From an uncultured Pseudoteredinibacter sp. (lineage in GTDB: Bacteria; Pseudomonadota; Gammaproteobacteria; Pseudomonadales; Cellvibrionaceae), in NCBI RefSeq assembly GCF_947502065.1, contig NZ_CANMYE010000004.1, positions 62,001 through 126,000 of the forward strand: a stretch of 64,000 nt of DNA, in the 5' to 3' direction. Positions within the stretch are counted from its first letter, which is position 1. Each line of letters opens with the position of its first letter. Below are positions 53,306 through 63,072 of the stretch, in pieces. The notes below the pieces were generated by a model. It ran no database searches. It saw only the letters and a program-made list of their open reading frames with translations, and was not told where the DNA came from. Both the position numbers and the translations under genes were made by a program.

Positions 53306-54283
53306 GTGACCCCCGAACACAGCAGTGCCACCAACGGTACTTTAAACCAAAAGCTGCTTGACCAAGCCGCTTACTGGATAGTCAGACTACGCTCTGATCG
53401 CTGTGCCCTGTCCGATAAAAAAGAGTTTTCAAATTGGCTGGAAAGTGACCCCCTACACGCCAACGCTTTCGACCAAGTATTAGATACTTGGCAGGCCAGC
53501 GCCCACGTTAGCAATGAACCTGAACAAAATCATCGCACAAGCCAATGGCAGTATATTAGTGCCATGGCGGCCACCGTATTAGTCGCTGTAGCGGCCATAT
53601 TGTGGCAATCAAACAAAGACGCCAATATCTACCAGCAGAGTTTCAGCACTCAAGCTGGCGAGTTTGCTCAAATTGAGCTTCCTGATGGCTCCGTTATTGA
53701 ACTGAACACCAATTCCAAAATTGATGTGCATTTCGATGATAAGGCACGTCATATCACCCTTTACCAAGGTGAAGCCTACTTTGACATCAATAGCGATAAT
53801 CAGCGCAAGCTAGAAGTCGATCTTGGTGATGCCAGCGTTAGCGTACTGGGCACAGAGTTCAACATCCGCAAAAAGAGCGATAACAGCCACATTATTGTGA
53901 CCGAAGGCCGCGTCAAAGTAAGCGAAAAAACCGGCCACGAGCAGATCGCCGGAGACAAAGCTGTACTAAACCAAGGCCAGCAAATCAGCGTATTCAAGCG
54001 TACCGGTCTGGGCTTGGTAATGCCTAAGCAGAACAGTCAAGATATTAACTGGCGTGAACGTACCCTAGTATTTCAAGAGACCAACCTGCAACAGGCGCTT
54101 GAAGAGCTAAATCGCTACCTAAAACAACCCGTTGATACCAGCGATGAAAGCCTGCAGTACTCAAAAGTATCAGGCACTTTCAGCCTGGATGAGCCGGATA
54201 CCACCCTTTCTGCCCTTATCGAAACCTTCTCTATCGAGCAAGAAGAAGGTATCAATGGCAAGACTCGCCTGTTTATTAAATAG
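53306..54283 (+). CDS. FecR-like anti-sigma/signal transducer
   Basis: The GTG at 53306 is favoured because AAGGAA lies five bases upstream. An ATG at 53288 adds six residues. The cytoplasmic part has the family LDQAAYWIVRLRSDRCALSD and FSNWLESDPLHANAFDQVL. One membrane helix (about residues 90-107, MAATVLVAVAAILW) is followed by the periplasmic FecR domain (EFAQIELPDGSVIELNTNSK, then ASVSVLGTEFNIRKK). It passes a receptor signal to the sigma factor encoded 250 bases upstream. Confidence 0.93.
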   Translation: MTPEHSSATNGTLNQKLLDQAAYWIVRLRSDRCALSDKKEFSNWLESDPLHANAFDQVLDTWQASAHVSNEPEQNHRTSQWQYISAMAATVLVAVAAILWQSNKDANIYQQSFSTQAGEFAQIELPDGSVIELNTNSKIDVHFDDKARHITLYQGEAYFDINSDNQRKLEVDLGDASVSVLGTEFNIRKKSDNSHIIVTEGRVKVSEKTGHEQIAGDKAVLNQGQQISVFKRTGLGLVMPKQNSQDINWRERTLVFQETNLQQALEELNRYLKQPVDTSDESLQYSKVSGTFSLDEPDTTLSALIETFSIEQEEGINGKTRLFIK

Positions 54284-54461
54284 CTCCTCTCATCCCCAGC
54301 TTAAGCGATATTTCGCGACAAATTTGAGCTATCGCCTCAATTCAGTTATAAATGTGCAATTGTTCTTACTTTTGTATACAAAATAACAAGGCACCACTGG
54401 CTTATTTAGACAAAATAACAGCCGTGATGGTCCACAAACGCTGAATAACGAGCACCAAGAT

Positions 54462-57407
54462 TTGCACAAGCTTTCACTGCAATGGCCCGCCCTTATTGCC
54501 GCCAGCATTGCTTCTAGTTATCCGCTAGAAATAGTCGCGGAGGCCCCTGCTCGCCAAGCGCAAAGCCAGCAAGAAAACTCAATTACCCTCGACATTCCCG
54601 CGCAGAGCCTAGCCCGCAGCCTTATCCAGTTAGGCAAGAGCCAAAATATCAGCATTGTATTCCCAACCCAGCTGCTAAACGGCAAACAAGGCCCTGCAAT
54701 CAAAGGCCAGTTCAATATTGATGAGGCGCTAAAAGCTCTACTAAAAGACAGCGGTATTGAACATTTAGCCTTAAACCCAAAGGTTATTCGCCTAAAGGCC
54801 AGCGGCAAAACCGAGCAACCCAATGAAGCGCCCTTTCAATATGGCCCGATGGAGGAAATTTCCGTCATTGGCCGCCCTTTAACCGGTAGTCGATTAAAGC
54901 GGCATGACTTAAATGGCAGCGCTCCTGTTGATATCATTTCGGCCCCTCAAATAGCTGAGCTCGGCGCCCAATCCGTTGGTGAACTACTAAAATTTATGCC
55001 CGCCGTATCCGGCAACTCCACATCCACCTCGATCGGTAATGGCGGTGATGGCACTGCAACCGTTACCTTAAGAGGACTGCCCGCCAGCAACACCCTTGTA
55101 TTAATTAATGGACACCGAATCGCCAATAGTGGATTTGCTGGCGAAGCCGTTGACTTAAACAGTATTTCGACAGATAGCATTGAGCGAATTGAAATTCTTA
55201 AAGGCGGCGGCTCAGCGGTATACGGTTCCGATGCAATTGCAGGCGTAGTAAATATAAACCTTAAAAAGGAATACAGTGGTGCCAGCTTCAATCAATACTA
55301 CGGTCAAAGCAGCCGCGGGGATCTAGGCAGCCTTAATAGCAACCTGAGCATTGGCAAAGATTTTGATAAAGGCAATGCCTTAGTGATACTTTCACATCAG
55401 CAGCGCGATCCCATTTTTAGCCGTGACCGAGAACTTTCCGCCAGTGCCGATGGCCGACCCTTTGGCGGTAGCGATAGCCGATCAAGCGCAACACCAGGCG
55501 GCCGCTTTACATTAAGTGACGGCAGTGTTGTAACTTTCGATAAAGAGCTCGATAGCTTTAGGCCCGTGACCTCAGAAGATTTATATAATTTCTCCGAACA
55601 AACATCGGCCGTTTCAGAATCTTCACAAGATGCCATTTACGGCTTTGTAAATTGGCAGCTTGATGATCAACTTGAGCTCGCTATTGACCTTGCTTACACC
55701 CGCAGCCAAGCTGAAGCAACGCTTGCTTCTACCCCCATCTTCACAGCTTTCAGCCAAGAAGATGCCACTATCTCAAAGGATAATATTTACAACCCCTTTG
55801 GCGAAAACATTAGCGATGCACGCTATCGCGCACTCGAAGCCGGCCCCCGTTTACAAAATGATGATTCAAAAAGTTATCGCAGTAATATTCAACTCGACGG
55901 TAACTGGCAACAACTAAATTGGTCCGCGCAATGGAACTGGAGCCGCAGCGAATCAAGTGAAACACTGGCAGGAATTTTTGATGGTGCCCGCTTACAAAGA
56001 GCGCTTGGCCCCAGTTCGCAGTGCCAAGGTAGCGATGTCGATGGTTGCGTACCCTTAGATTTATTCTCAGGAAACATCTCGCAAGATCAGATCGATTATA
56101 TTCAAACACAATCTTCAGCATCCGGCTTCGCAGAACTCAATGAATTCTCTGCAACCCTTAGCGGCAACTTGAATATCAGCCCTGCGGGCGCAAGCCAAGC
56201 CTTAGGCGGATTTAGTTATCGCACTGAAAAAACAAAATTTTTATCCCGAAATAGCGAAAGTTTTTTTGTTGGAGGTAGCGTCCTAGGAGACACCGCAGGC
56301 CAACGTCAGGTAAAAGAAGCATTCCTAGAACTCTTCGTCCCCCTAGCGAAACCCAGCAAATGGGTGAGCATGTTGGATTTGGAGTTCGCAGTTCGCCACT
56401 CTTCATTTAGCGATTTTGGCAAAAACACCTCACCCAAAACTGGCATTCGCTACCGACCCAATAACGATATTTTATTGCGGGCCAGCTACGCCGAAGGCTT
56501 TAGAGCCCCAAGCCTGCATGAGTTACACGCTGGTCGCACAGCTTCATTTTTAACCTTAAACGACCCCTGCTCTAACCCGGATAATGTAGCCACATTACCA
56601 GGCTGCCAACAGGCATCCGACCCTAGCTTGAACCAGTTCCTAACCTTAAAAAAGGGCAACACCCAATTAAAAGCCGAACTGGCTGACACCAGCACAATCG
56701 GGTTTGTATGGACACCCCAAGCAATTCCCAAGCTATTTCTCAGCGTCGATTATTTCGACATCAGCCAACGCAATGTCGTCGACTCAAGCGCCCAATTTAT
56801 TATTAATCAAAATGCACAATTCGCCCACTTCCAAGATTTAATTGAACGTGACAGCGCAGGCAATCTCCGCCAGGTAACCGCCCCCAATTTAAACATTGGC
56901 CGGCGCAGTATCGGCGGGCTAGACATTCAACTGCACTATCGTACCCTTCCCATACTTGGCGGCAATGTTGATCTTTCCCTAAATGCAGCACATATATACC
57001 GGTACCAAGAGCAAATTAGCCCAGAACAAAGTAGCGAAAACCTGGCAGGCTCCTTCAGGGATGAAGCCTCAGAAGGCAATGGCGCACTACCTAAGTGGAA
57101 GGTAAGTACCGGGATTCGCTATAAGAAATCTCGCTGGCAGCTTAACTACAACATCCACTATGTAAGCCCAGTTGAAGAAATCCTTATGGACAGCCAGGAG
57201 CTTCGCAAGACCGCCAGCTGGCTAAATCAGAACCTTCAATTCAGCTACGACTTTAATAAAAAAACACGACTCAGCCTTGGTATAGATAATATATTTGACC
57301 AACGCCCCCCCTTCTTCGACTCTGCCTTTCTCGATAACCATGACGCTCGAACCTATGACATAAAAGGGCGCTATTGGTATACACGCTTCAACTACCATTT
57401 TAATTGA
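54462..57407 (+). CDS. TonB-dependent receptor with STN signalling domain
   Basis: A 981-residue protein from a TTG start with a signal peptide. Residues 40-115 form the secretin/TonB N-terminal (STN) domain (LARSLIQLGKSQNISIVFPT, FNIDEALKALLKDSG) that talks to FecR. The plug has SIERIEILKGGGSAVYGSDA with IAGVVNI. The barrel follows and ends in FNYHFN. The gene is third after the FecI and FecR homologues and so is probably controlled by them. It should import a siderophore or other inducer, which is unidentified. Confidence 0.95.
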   Translation: MHKLSLQWPALIAASIASSYPLEIVAEAPARQAQSQQENSITLDIPAQSLARSLIQLGKSQNISIVFPTQLLNGKQGPAIKGQFNIDEALKALLKDSGIEHLALNPKVIRLKASGKTEQPNEAPFQYGPMEEISVIGRPLTGSRLKRHDLNGSAPVDIISAPQIAELGAQSVGELLKFMPAVSGNSTSTSIGNGGDGTATVTLRGLPASNTLVLINGHRIANSGFAGEAVDLNSISTDSIERIEILKGGGSAVYGSDAIAGVVNINLKKEYSGASFNQYYGQSSRGDLGSLNSNLSIGKDFDKGNALVILSHQQRDPIFSRDRELSASADGRPFGGSDSRSSATPGGRFTLSDGSVVTFDKELDSFRPVTSEDLYNFSEQTSAVSESSQDAIYGFVNWQLDDQLELAIDLAYTRSQAEATLASTPIFTAFSQEDATISKDNIYNPFGENISDARYRALEAGPRLQNDDSKSYRSNIQLDGNWQQLNWSAQWNWSRSESSETLAGIFDGARLQRALGPSSQCQGSDVDGCVPLDLFSGNISQDQIDYIQTQSSASGFAELNEFSATLSGNLNISPAGASQALGGFSYRTEKTKFLSRNSESFFVGGSVLGDTAGQRQVKEAFLELFVPLAKPSKWVSMLDLEFAVRHSSFSDFGKNTSPKTGIRYRPNNDILLRASYAEGFRAPSLHELHAGRTASFLTLNDPCSNPDNVATLPGCQQASDPSLNQFLTLKKGNTQLKAELADTSTIGFVWTPQAIPKLFLSVDYFDISQRNVVDSSAQFIINQNAQFAHFQDLIERDSAGNLRQVTAPNLNIGRRSIGGLDIQLHYRTLPILGGNVDLSLNAAHIYRYQEQISPEQSSENLAGSFRDEASEGNGALPKWKVSTGIRYKKSRWQLNYNIHYVSPVEEILMDSQELRKTASWLNQNLQFSYDFNKKTRLSLGIDNIFDQRPPFFDSAFLDNHDARTYDIKGRYWYTRFNYHFN

Positions 57408-57418
57408 TAAATCTATCT

Positions 57419-57460
57419 AGCAAAGCAAAGCAAAGCAAAGCAAAGCAAAGCAAAGCAAAC
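57419..57460. repeat. Pentanucleotide microsatellite (CAAAG)n
   Basis: Seven consecutive CAAAG units followed by CAAAC lie a few bases after the receptor stop codon. The run is long enough to vary by slippage, but it is outside any gene and before the terminator, so an effect is uncertain. Confidence 0.95.
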
Positions 57461-57490
57461 ATCTAACAGCCTACCCAAATAAAAAGCAAA

Positions 57491-57520
57491 AAAAATCCCT
57501 GCCAATGACAGGGATTTTTA
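57491..57520. terminator. Bidirectional intrinsic terminator between convergent receptors
   Basis: The stem AAAATCCCTG (57492-57501) pairs with CAGGGATTTT (57509-57518). A-tracts and T-tracts lie on both sides, so it can end transcripts from both the STN-type receptor (plus) and the large receptor (minus). Confidence 0.88.
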
Positions 57521-57570
57521 AAGTAGCTAGGCGGGTGATTAAACCCGCTCAGCTCATTCTAAACCAAAGA

Positions 57571-60540
57571 TTAGAATGTGAACTTAGCAGTCAAACTGTA
57601 ACGACGACCTAGGGTGTCGAAAGTTGACGGATAAGTGTTACCACTGTTGTAGCCAGTTGCACCAATGAAGGCACCAGTCAATGGTGGCTCTTCATCAAGC
57701 AAGTTTGATACTACACCAGTAACAGTAATGTTATCAGAAACAACATAACGTAGAGTCAAATCAAAGATGCTGTAAGACTCAGTACGGTTGAAGTTTTGAG
57801 AACCTAATACATTACCTTCTGGTACACCAATGAAGGCTTGGTCGCTTACACCGTTTTCATAGTCGTTGCTGCTAATGTAGCGCCACATCAATGAAACATC
57901 TAGATCACCGTAAGATAGGGTGTTACGCCAGTTGAAAGTCTTCTCTGGCTGGATAGATGCACAGTTTGAGCTGTACAAACCAACACACTCACGATTGATA
58001 GAGGTTGGAGTAGCCTGGAAAGTAGACTTGTTGGTTTTGTTCGCTACGAAGTAAGAACTCCACAAGAACTCACCAAACTCGCGAGAGTAATCGATAGTCA
58101 AATCAAAACCATCGGTTTCTAGCGTACCAGCATTGGTTAGCACCAACGGCAGACCTTTAACAACAGCCTCATCACCACTCAAGCTACCATCGATCGGAGA
58201 ACGAACGATAGAAGTACAAGCCGCATTAGAGGTGCTTGGGTTATCAAAACAAGCCGCAATTACGTCGTCTTCAGTAGGAGTAGTAATCGCATCTTCGATT
58301 TTGATGTTGTAGTAGTCAACAGTCACAGTCAAATCAGGAATCATTGAAGGCTGGATTACAAAACCAACAGTCAAACTATCAGATTCTTCTGGATCCAAGT
58401 TCAGATTGCCACCACCGGTAGTATTCACCTGGCCAGCGGCTGGCTGAGGGATAAAACCAATAGTACCGGCAGGTGCACCCTGTGCAATACAAACATCACG
58501 TAGCGCACCAGTTGGTACATTACCGTTGTTAACACCTTCGTCATTTACAGAAGCACAAGGGTCAACAGCTAGGTTACCCAACTCAGTAACTGTAGGCTCA
58601 AATAGCTCTTCAATGTTTGGCGCACGAACCGCACGGGAGAAAGTAGCACGAGCTTTAACATCCTCAATTGGAGTCCAGCTTAAACCAGCTTTCCAAGTGG
58701 TAGTAGAGAAGCCCTCTGCACCTTCAGCACGAATGTTGTAGTCAGAGTAACGTACACCCAACTCACCGGTAACTTCTTCAGCAAACTGTGCATCTTGAAT
58801 AAGTGGAATAGCGGCCTCAGCTACCAATTCCTTAACAGAGTAACCACCAGAGATGTTTGGACGAGCAGAACCGGCACCACCTAGGTCACCAGACTGAGAC
58901 AAAACGTCAGACTCCTGAGAACCACGATAGTCACGGAACTCAGCTGCAAGAGCGAAGTTAATAGAATCGTTAGCGAAAGGACTAGTAACACCAGTCTCAC
59001 CAGAGATATTGGCAGTAAACTGAGTCATGTCAAACTTGGTTGCAATGCGGCTTTCACCACCCAACAAGAACGCATTCATCTCATCAGTAATTGAACCGGT
59101 AGGACCGAAGAAGTCTACAGGTACACAACCGTTGCTAGCATCGTTACAGCCATCAGGACCTGCCAACAAGCTCTGACGGAAACGAGACTTCATCCAGTAA
59201 CCTTTTTGAACCTGAGTCTGATCACTCTTACCGTAAGAACCATAAACGTCCCAAGAAATGGACTCGTTCAAGTCGCCACGTAGACCAAGGCTGTAGTTGA
59301 AGTAGTGACCAGTGTAATCACTGATTCGTGGACCACCTTCAACGTTACGACGACGTAGCTGAGTATCAACTGTCAAGTAATTTGGATCGTTAGGGCCTAC
59401 GGCTGCACCAGCTGCATCACACTGAGCCTGACTGTACTTAGGAGTATAGCCATTACCAGGAGTAGTGTTAAACGCACACAAAGCATTACGCTGAGCATCA
59501 GATAGGAACGGGTGGTTCAAAGAAATAGAAACAGAATCACCGAAAGAACCTGAAGGTGCAATCAAGGTATTTACTACGTTCTGAGAGTAAATAGCGCGTG
59601 AGTAGGCTTCAATAGAATCGGTAATCTCATAGTTTACCGAAGAAAAGATGTTAAAACGCTCAAACGGAGTTTGGAAAACGTTAGATGGGCCATAGTTGTA
59701 TGGGGTGAATGCCGCTGCGAAAGTACGGTCATCCTGAACACCACCTAGAGACAAGTTACCGTCTGCAGTACCAGTAGGGTTCACGTTACCAATACGAGTA
59801 TTGAATGAACCTAGACCAGAACCACCGCGGGCACCATTCCAGTAGAAGTGTACAAACTCAGAGAATTCACGGTCACCCTGGTATACAGGATCTGTGCTTT
59901 GAAAGCCTAAGCTTAGTACAGCATTACCACGGCCATCATCAAGATCGGCACCCATAGTAACTTCGATTAGGTCTTTTTCACCATCACCTTCAGCAGTCTC
60001 ACCGTAAGTAGTGGTCAATTCAACGCCAGTGAAGTCGGTCTTAGTAATGAAGTTAACAACACCTGCGATGGCATCTGCACCGTATGTGGTACTTGCACCA
60101 CCGGTCAAAACGTCAACACGCTCGATTAGCGCTACAGGAATGTTGTTCAAGTCAAAACGGCCGTTTAGCTCAGAAGGCGCCATGCGACGACCGTCAAGCA
60201 AAACAACGTTACGGTTAGAACCCAAACCACGAAGGTTTACATAAGAGAAACCACCGTTACCATTGTTAACGTTGGCGCCGATGCTAGGAACAGCACCTGG
60301 AACCTCACGCAACATCTCTTCTACTACGCTGATGGATTGAAACTCCATCTCTTCAGAAGAAATCACGTTAACCGGAGCAGAACGGGTTAAGTTAGGGTTT
60401 TTGATCAAAGAACCGGTTACTACCACTTCTTCAAGATCAGTAGCAGAGTCTTGAGCTAGTGCGGCAGCTGGAAAGATGAAGGCCGCTGCAGAAGCGCCTA
60501 CAATCCCTCGGATTGCACCAGTCAGTAACTTTTGTTTCAT
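57571..60540 (-). CDS. Large TonB-dependent receptor
   Basis: The ATG at 60540 starts MKQKLLTGAIRGIVGASAAA, a normal signal peptide, and GAGGGG lies at a good distance upstream. Frames starting at 60546 or 60696 are less convincing. The protein of 989 residues has a TonB box (EEVVVTGSLI), a plug with ALIERVDVLTGGASTTYGAD and a barrel of many Tyr/Asn-rich strands ending SLTAKFTF. Cysteine-paired extracellular loops (CNDASNGC, CASVNDEG) resemble those of the receptor that converges on it. Codon use is strongly biased and the gene is probably highly expressed. The substrate is unknown. Confidence 0.94.
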   Translation of the reverse strand: MKQKLLTGAIRGIVGASAAAFIFPAAALAQDSATDLEEVVVTGSLIKNPNLTRSAPVNVISSEEMEFQSISVVEEMLREVPGAVPSIGANVNNGNGGFSYVNLRGLGSNRNVVLLDGRRMAPSELNGRFDLNNIPVALIERVDVLTGGASTTYGADAIAGVVNFITKTDFTGVELTTTYGETAEGDGEKDLIEVTMGADLDDGRGNAVLSLGFQSTDPVYQGDREFSEFVHFYWNGARGGSGLGSFNTRIGNVNPTGTADGNLSLGGVQDDRTFAAAFTPYNYGPSNVFQTPFERFNIFSSVNYEITDSIEAYSRAIYSQNVVNTLIAPSGSFGDSVSISLNHPFLSDAQRNALCAFNTTPGNGYTPKYSQAQCDAAGAAVGPNDPNYLTVDTQLRRRNVEGGPRISDYTGHYFNYSLGLRGDLNESISWDVYGSYGKSDQTQVQKGYWMKSRFRQSLLAGPDGCNDASNGCVPVDFFGPTGSITDEMNAFLLGGESRIATKFDMTQFTANISGETGVTSPFANDSINFALAAEFRDYRGSQESDVLSQSGDLGGAGSARPNISGGYSVKELVAEAAIPLIQDAQFAEEVTGELGVRYSDYNIRAEGAEGFSTTTWKAGLSWTPIEDVKARATFSRAVRAPNIEELFEPTVTELGNLAVDPCASVNDEGVNNGNVPTGALRDVCIAQGAPAGTIGFIPQPAAGQVNTTGGGNLNLDPEESDSLTVGFVIQPSMIPDLTVTVDYYNIKIEDAITTPTEDDVIAACFDNPSTSNAACTSIVRSPIDGSLSGDEAVVKGLPLVLTNAGTLETDGFDLTIDYSREFGEFLWSSYFVANKTNKSTFQATPTSINRECVGLYSSNCASIQPEKTFNWRNTLSYGDLDVSLMWRYISSNDYENGVSDQAFIGVPEGNVLGSQNFNRTESYSIFDLTLRYVVSDNITVTGVVSNLLDEEPPLTGAFIGATGYNSGNTYPSTFDTLGRRYSLTAKFTF

Positions 60541-61252
60541 ATGCATCCCCTCAATGGACATTATTTGTTTTGGCATAACTTTAGAGGCTAAAACGCCTCT
60601 CAATGGCGGCAATGAAAGCACCACTATTTCTTGGTTAGAAAACCGCCGTCGGAATATAAACGAAAGTATCCCCTGTACCCTCAAGAAAATACGCAAAAAA
60701 ATGTAAAAATTAGCTTTTTATAGGGAACTTTTATAAAAATCTCATTTTCAGATCAATTTTCAACCTAATACCTGGGCAAAATAAAGATTTATGCGCCAAC
60801 AACAAGAAGGTACTGCTCATAAAACACACATGTAAGAGCTATGCCACCTCCCCGCTTTTTTTGCGGACACAGAAACCCAACCACCCTCTATTTCGGCAAA
60901 TTTGCCTAGAAACTAATGAGTTAATGGAAAATTTCAGCTCGGCTAGGTATATGGGATATTGCCTTTCGAGGCTTATCTAAACCAACTAACTGCCGCAAAG
61001 CTCAATCGCCCAACCATAAGCATTGCCACTTCCCCCCTAAGGAAGAAGCGCCAAAATAAAAGGTTCCGCTAGCAGGCTTCCCGGCTAAATCAGAAATAGC
61101 GCCCCCCTGTATCAAATGACCAATAATCCCTTTAAGGTAGCCCGTTTATTATTTCTGAAAGCGCCGTCCAATTTGATTACCCGCCTTACCTCGCAACTTT
61201 CGTGCCTCTGATTACAGCCATGCTCCACAACGGGAAATCTGCCCTTAAATAA
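60541..61252. other. Long intergenic region upstream of the large receptor
   Basis: A gap of 712 bases, strongly AT-rich near 60700-60800, which is the likely promoter and leader of the large receptor. It contains a 12-bp perfect palindrome GGCAAATTTGCC (60895-60906) and a small CCGC...GCGG hairpin around a T run (60852-60866). The rest shows nothing that I can name. Confidence 0.55.
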
Positions 61253-62908
61253 TCAATGTAAAGTGTCTAATTTAAGCTGCAGCTTTTCTAAGCGACCAGA
61301 AATTTGCTTCTTTTTTTCCCCACTTAGACTGTGCCACCACCCCAGCAAAGCTTTACTCTCATGTTTGGCAATTAACCCAGGCCACATTTGTGTTTGATCG
61401 ATAAATTCTGAATAATCTCCAGAATTCAAGCCTGCCTGTAAAAAGCTCAATACTAGGCTTCTTTGTAAATCAAGCATAACCCCAGGTTCGGTTTCGCCGG
61501 CCAAAATCCCCCCTAGCGGCCATGGTATCAGTAGCGCCGCATCACTAAATGCAAAGTGGTGACTCCCTTTTACTATATATTGGTAATAGCTCTCCTCACG
61601 TCCGGCATAGGCAAACCGTTGTTCAGAAAAATCGTTATACAAAAGCTCTGTATTTACAGGGCCTCCTGCTTCGCCCTGCTGCTGCAAACGGTGGACATCA
61701 TGGGCTAAATGGAGTGTAGGAACAGTAGGTGCAGAATTAAGACCTAGAAAATGAGAATCCGCTCCGTCCAAATTTATTGCCACAGCGCAACGCTTGCTAA
61801 GTCGACAAGCCGCTACCGCTGTACTGCCACCGAAAGACATCCCGGTAAATGCGACTTTATCATAACGCCCGTGGCTTGCGATAATTCGTACATGAGCGGG
61901 TAATTCTCCATCAACAAGCTGCTCGGTAACAAACAATTGATCCGCCAGCCACTGCGGTGCACTGCGCGTCAATTTTGAATCCCCCACCTCAAAGGCCCGT
62001 TCAATATACTGCATAAAAAAATCAAAGCGATTGTTCATATCGGCTTCGCTATAAGCCATTTTACGAAGTGCCTGTATATCCTGCTGCTGTTGATTTTGCT
62101 CTGGTATATAAGCTTCAATTAGCTCACCAGAGTCAAACTGCACAGCGGCCGCATCATAGGGGTGGTGTATGCTGAAGACCAAGTAACCCTCGCTTGCGAT
62201 TGATTCCAAAAGTGCAGTGCTTTGCCACATATAGGAGTACAGACCATGGCTGAAAATAACCACTGGCAATTGTTGTTTATCAATAACGTCGGCACCTTCA
62301 ACACTATGGGTAGTTACCCGAGTAAAATGGCTGAAGACTCCACTCGGTAATGACATCAGCTTCGCCATTCCCCTCATAGTTCCCAAGACTTCAGACTCAT
62401 TGGCATAGGGGCGCGTCGCTCGATCAGTAGTATTCTTCGCTGGGTACCACATTCTTAACTGCAGTTTTCTATCTGCACAGTTTTTCTTCTGACACAAAAG
62501 TTCAGGCCGACCATGATCGGTCAATTCGAAATCCGCAACCCCTACAAAATAAGGCCCCGTCGGTTTAGCTAATGTAGCCACAGGAAATTGCCAAGGTAGG
62601 TAACTGGCTACGAGTAATAAAATAAACAAGATTCCATTTGCCAAGATAAAAAGTTTGGGAAATCTTCTTTTCGCCTGGAGGCGCTTTTTCCCAAGTGCCC
62701 ATATCGCCAAACATAAAAACGAGCTGTACAACAAAGGCTGCCCGTGCCAACGAAGATCCAGAATCAATAAAAATGAGGCTAGCACAAGAAGCAGTTGAAC
62801 ATTTCGTTTGCCCTTGAACGAACTAGCGAAGCCCAACAAACAAAAAAGTAACAAGCAAGCCGATGCGACCACTTCGCTCAACAACATAAACTTGGCCTCT
62901 CCATCCAA
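61253..62908 (-). CDS. Membrane-anchored alpha/beta hydrolase, PAF-acetylhydrolase-like
   Basis: A 551-residue protein with four or so N-terminal membrane helices (residues 1-115) and a cytoplasm- or periplasm-facing alpha/beta hydrolase domain. This has VVIFSHGLYSYMWQSTALLE (oxyanion region), the nucleophile elbow TGMSFGGSTAVAA (Ser in GMSFG), NLDGADSHFLG and the closing His in KGSHHFAFSDA. The pattern resembles platelet-activating-factor acetylhydrolase-type lipases and dienelactone hydrolase-like proteins. The substrate may be a lipid or short ester. There are no linked genes that would say more. Confidence 0.85.
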   Translation of the reverse strand: MDGEAKFMLLSEVVASACLLLFCLLGFASSFKGKRNVQLLLVLASFLLILDLRWHGQPLLYSSFLCLAIWALGKKRLQAKRRFPKLFILANGILFILLLVASYLPWQFPVATLAKPTGPYFVGVADFELTDHGRPELLCQKKNCADRKLQLRMWYPAKNTTDRATRPYANESEVLGTMRGMAKLMSLPSGVFSHFTRVTTHSVEGADVIDKQQLPVVIFSHGLYSYMWQSTALLESIASEGYLVFSIHHPYDAAAVQFDSGELIEAYIPEQNQQQQDIQALRKMAYSEADMNNRFDFFMQYIERAFEVGDSKLTRSAPQWLADQLFVTEQLVDGELPAHVRIIASHGRYDKVAFTGMSFGGSTAVAACRLSKRCAVAINLDGADSHFLGLNSAPTVPTLHLAHDVHRLQQQGEAGGPVNTELLYNDFSEQRFAYAGREESYYQYIVKGSHHFAFSDAALLIPWPLGGILAGETEPGVMLDLQRSLVLSFLQAGLNSGDYSEFIDQTQMWPGLIAKHESKALLGWWHSLSGEKKKQISGRLEKLQLKLDTLH

Positions 62909-63072
62909 TAAAAGTGCTGTAGTTTAAAACAATCCACTATCCGTTCAAATCGAGAAGCCGCATCAGAACCCACACTCTTGTTTCGATGTCGTTTTTCATT
63001 GTTTGCGTAACAGCGGCTTTATCGAAAGCGCTGCCCATAATCTGCCATTCAATATGAGCAGGTATCAGCTAC

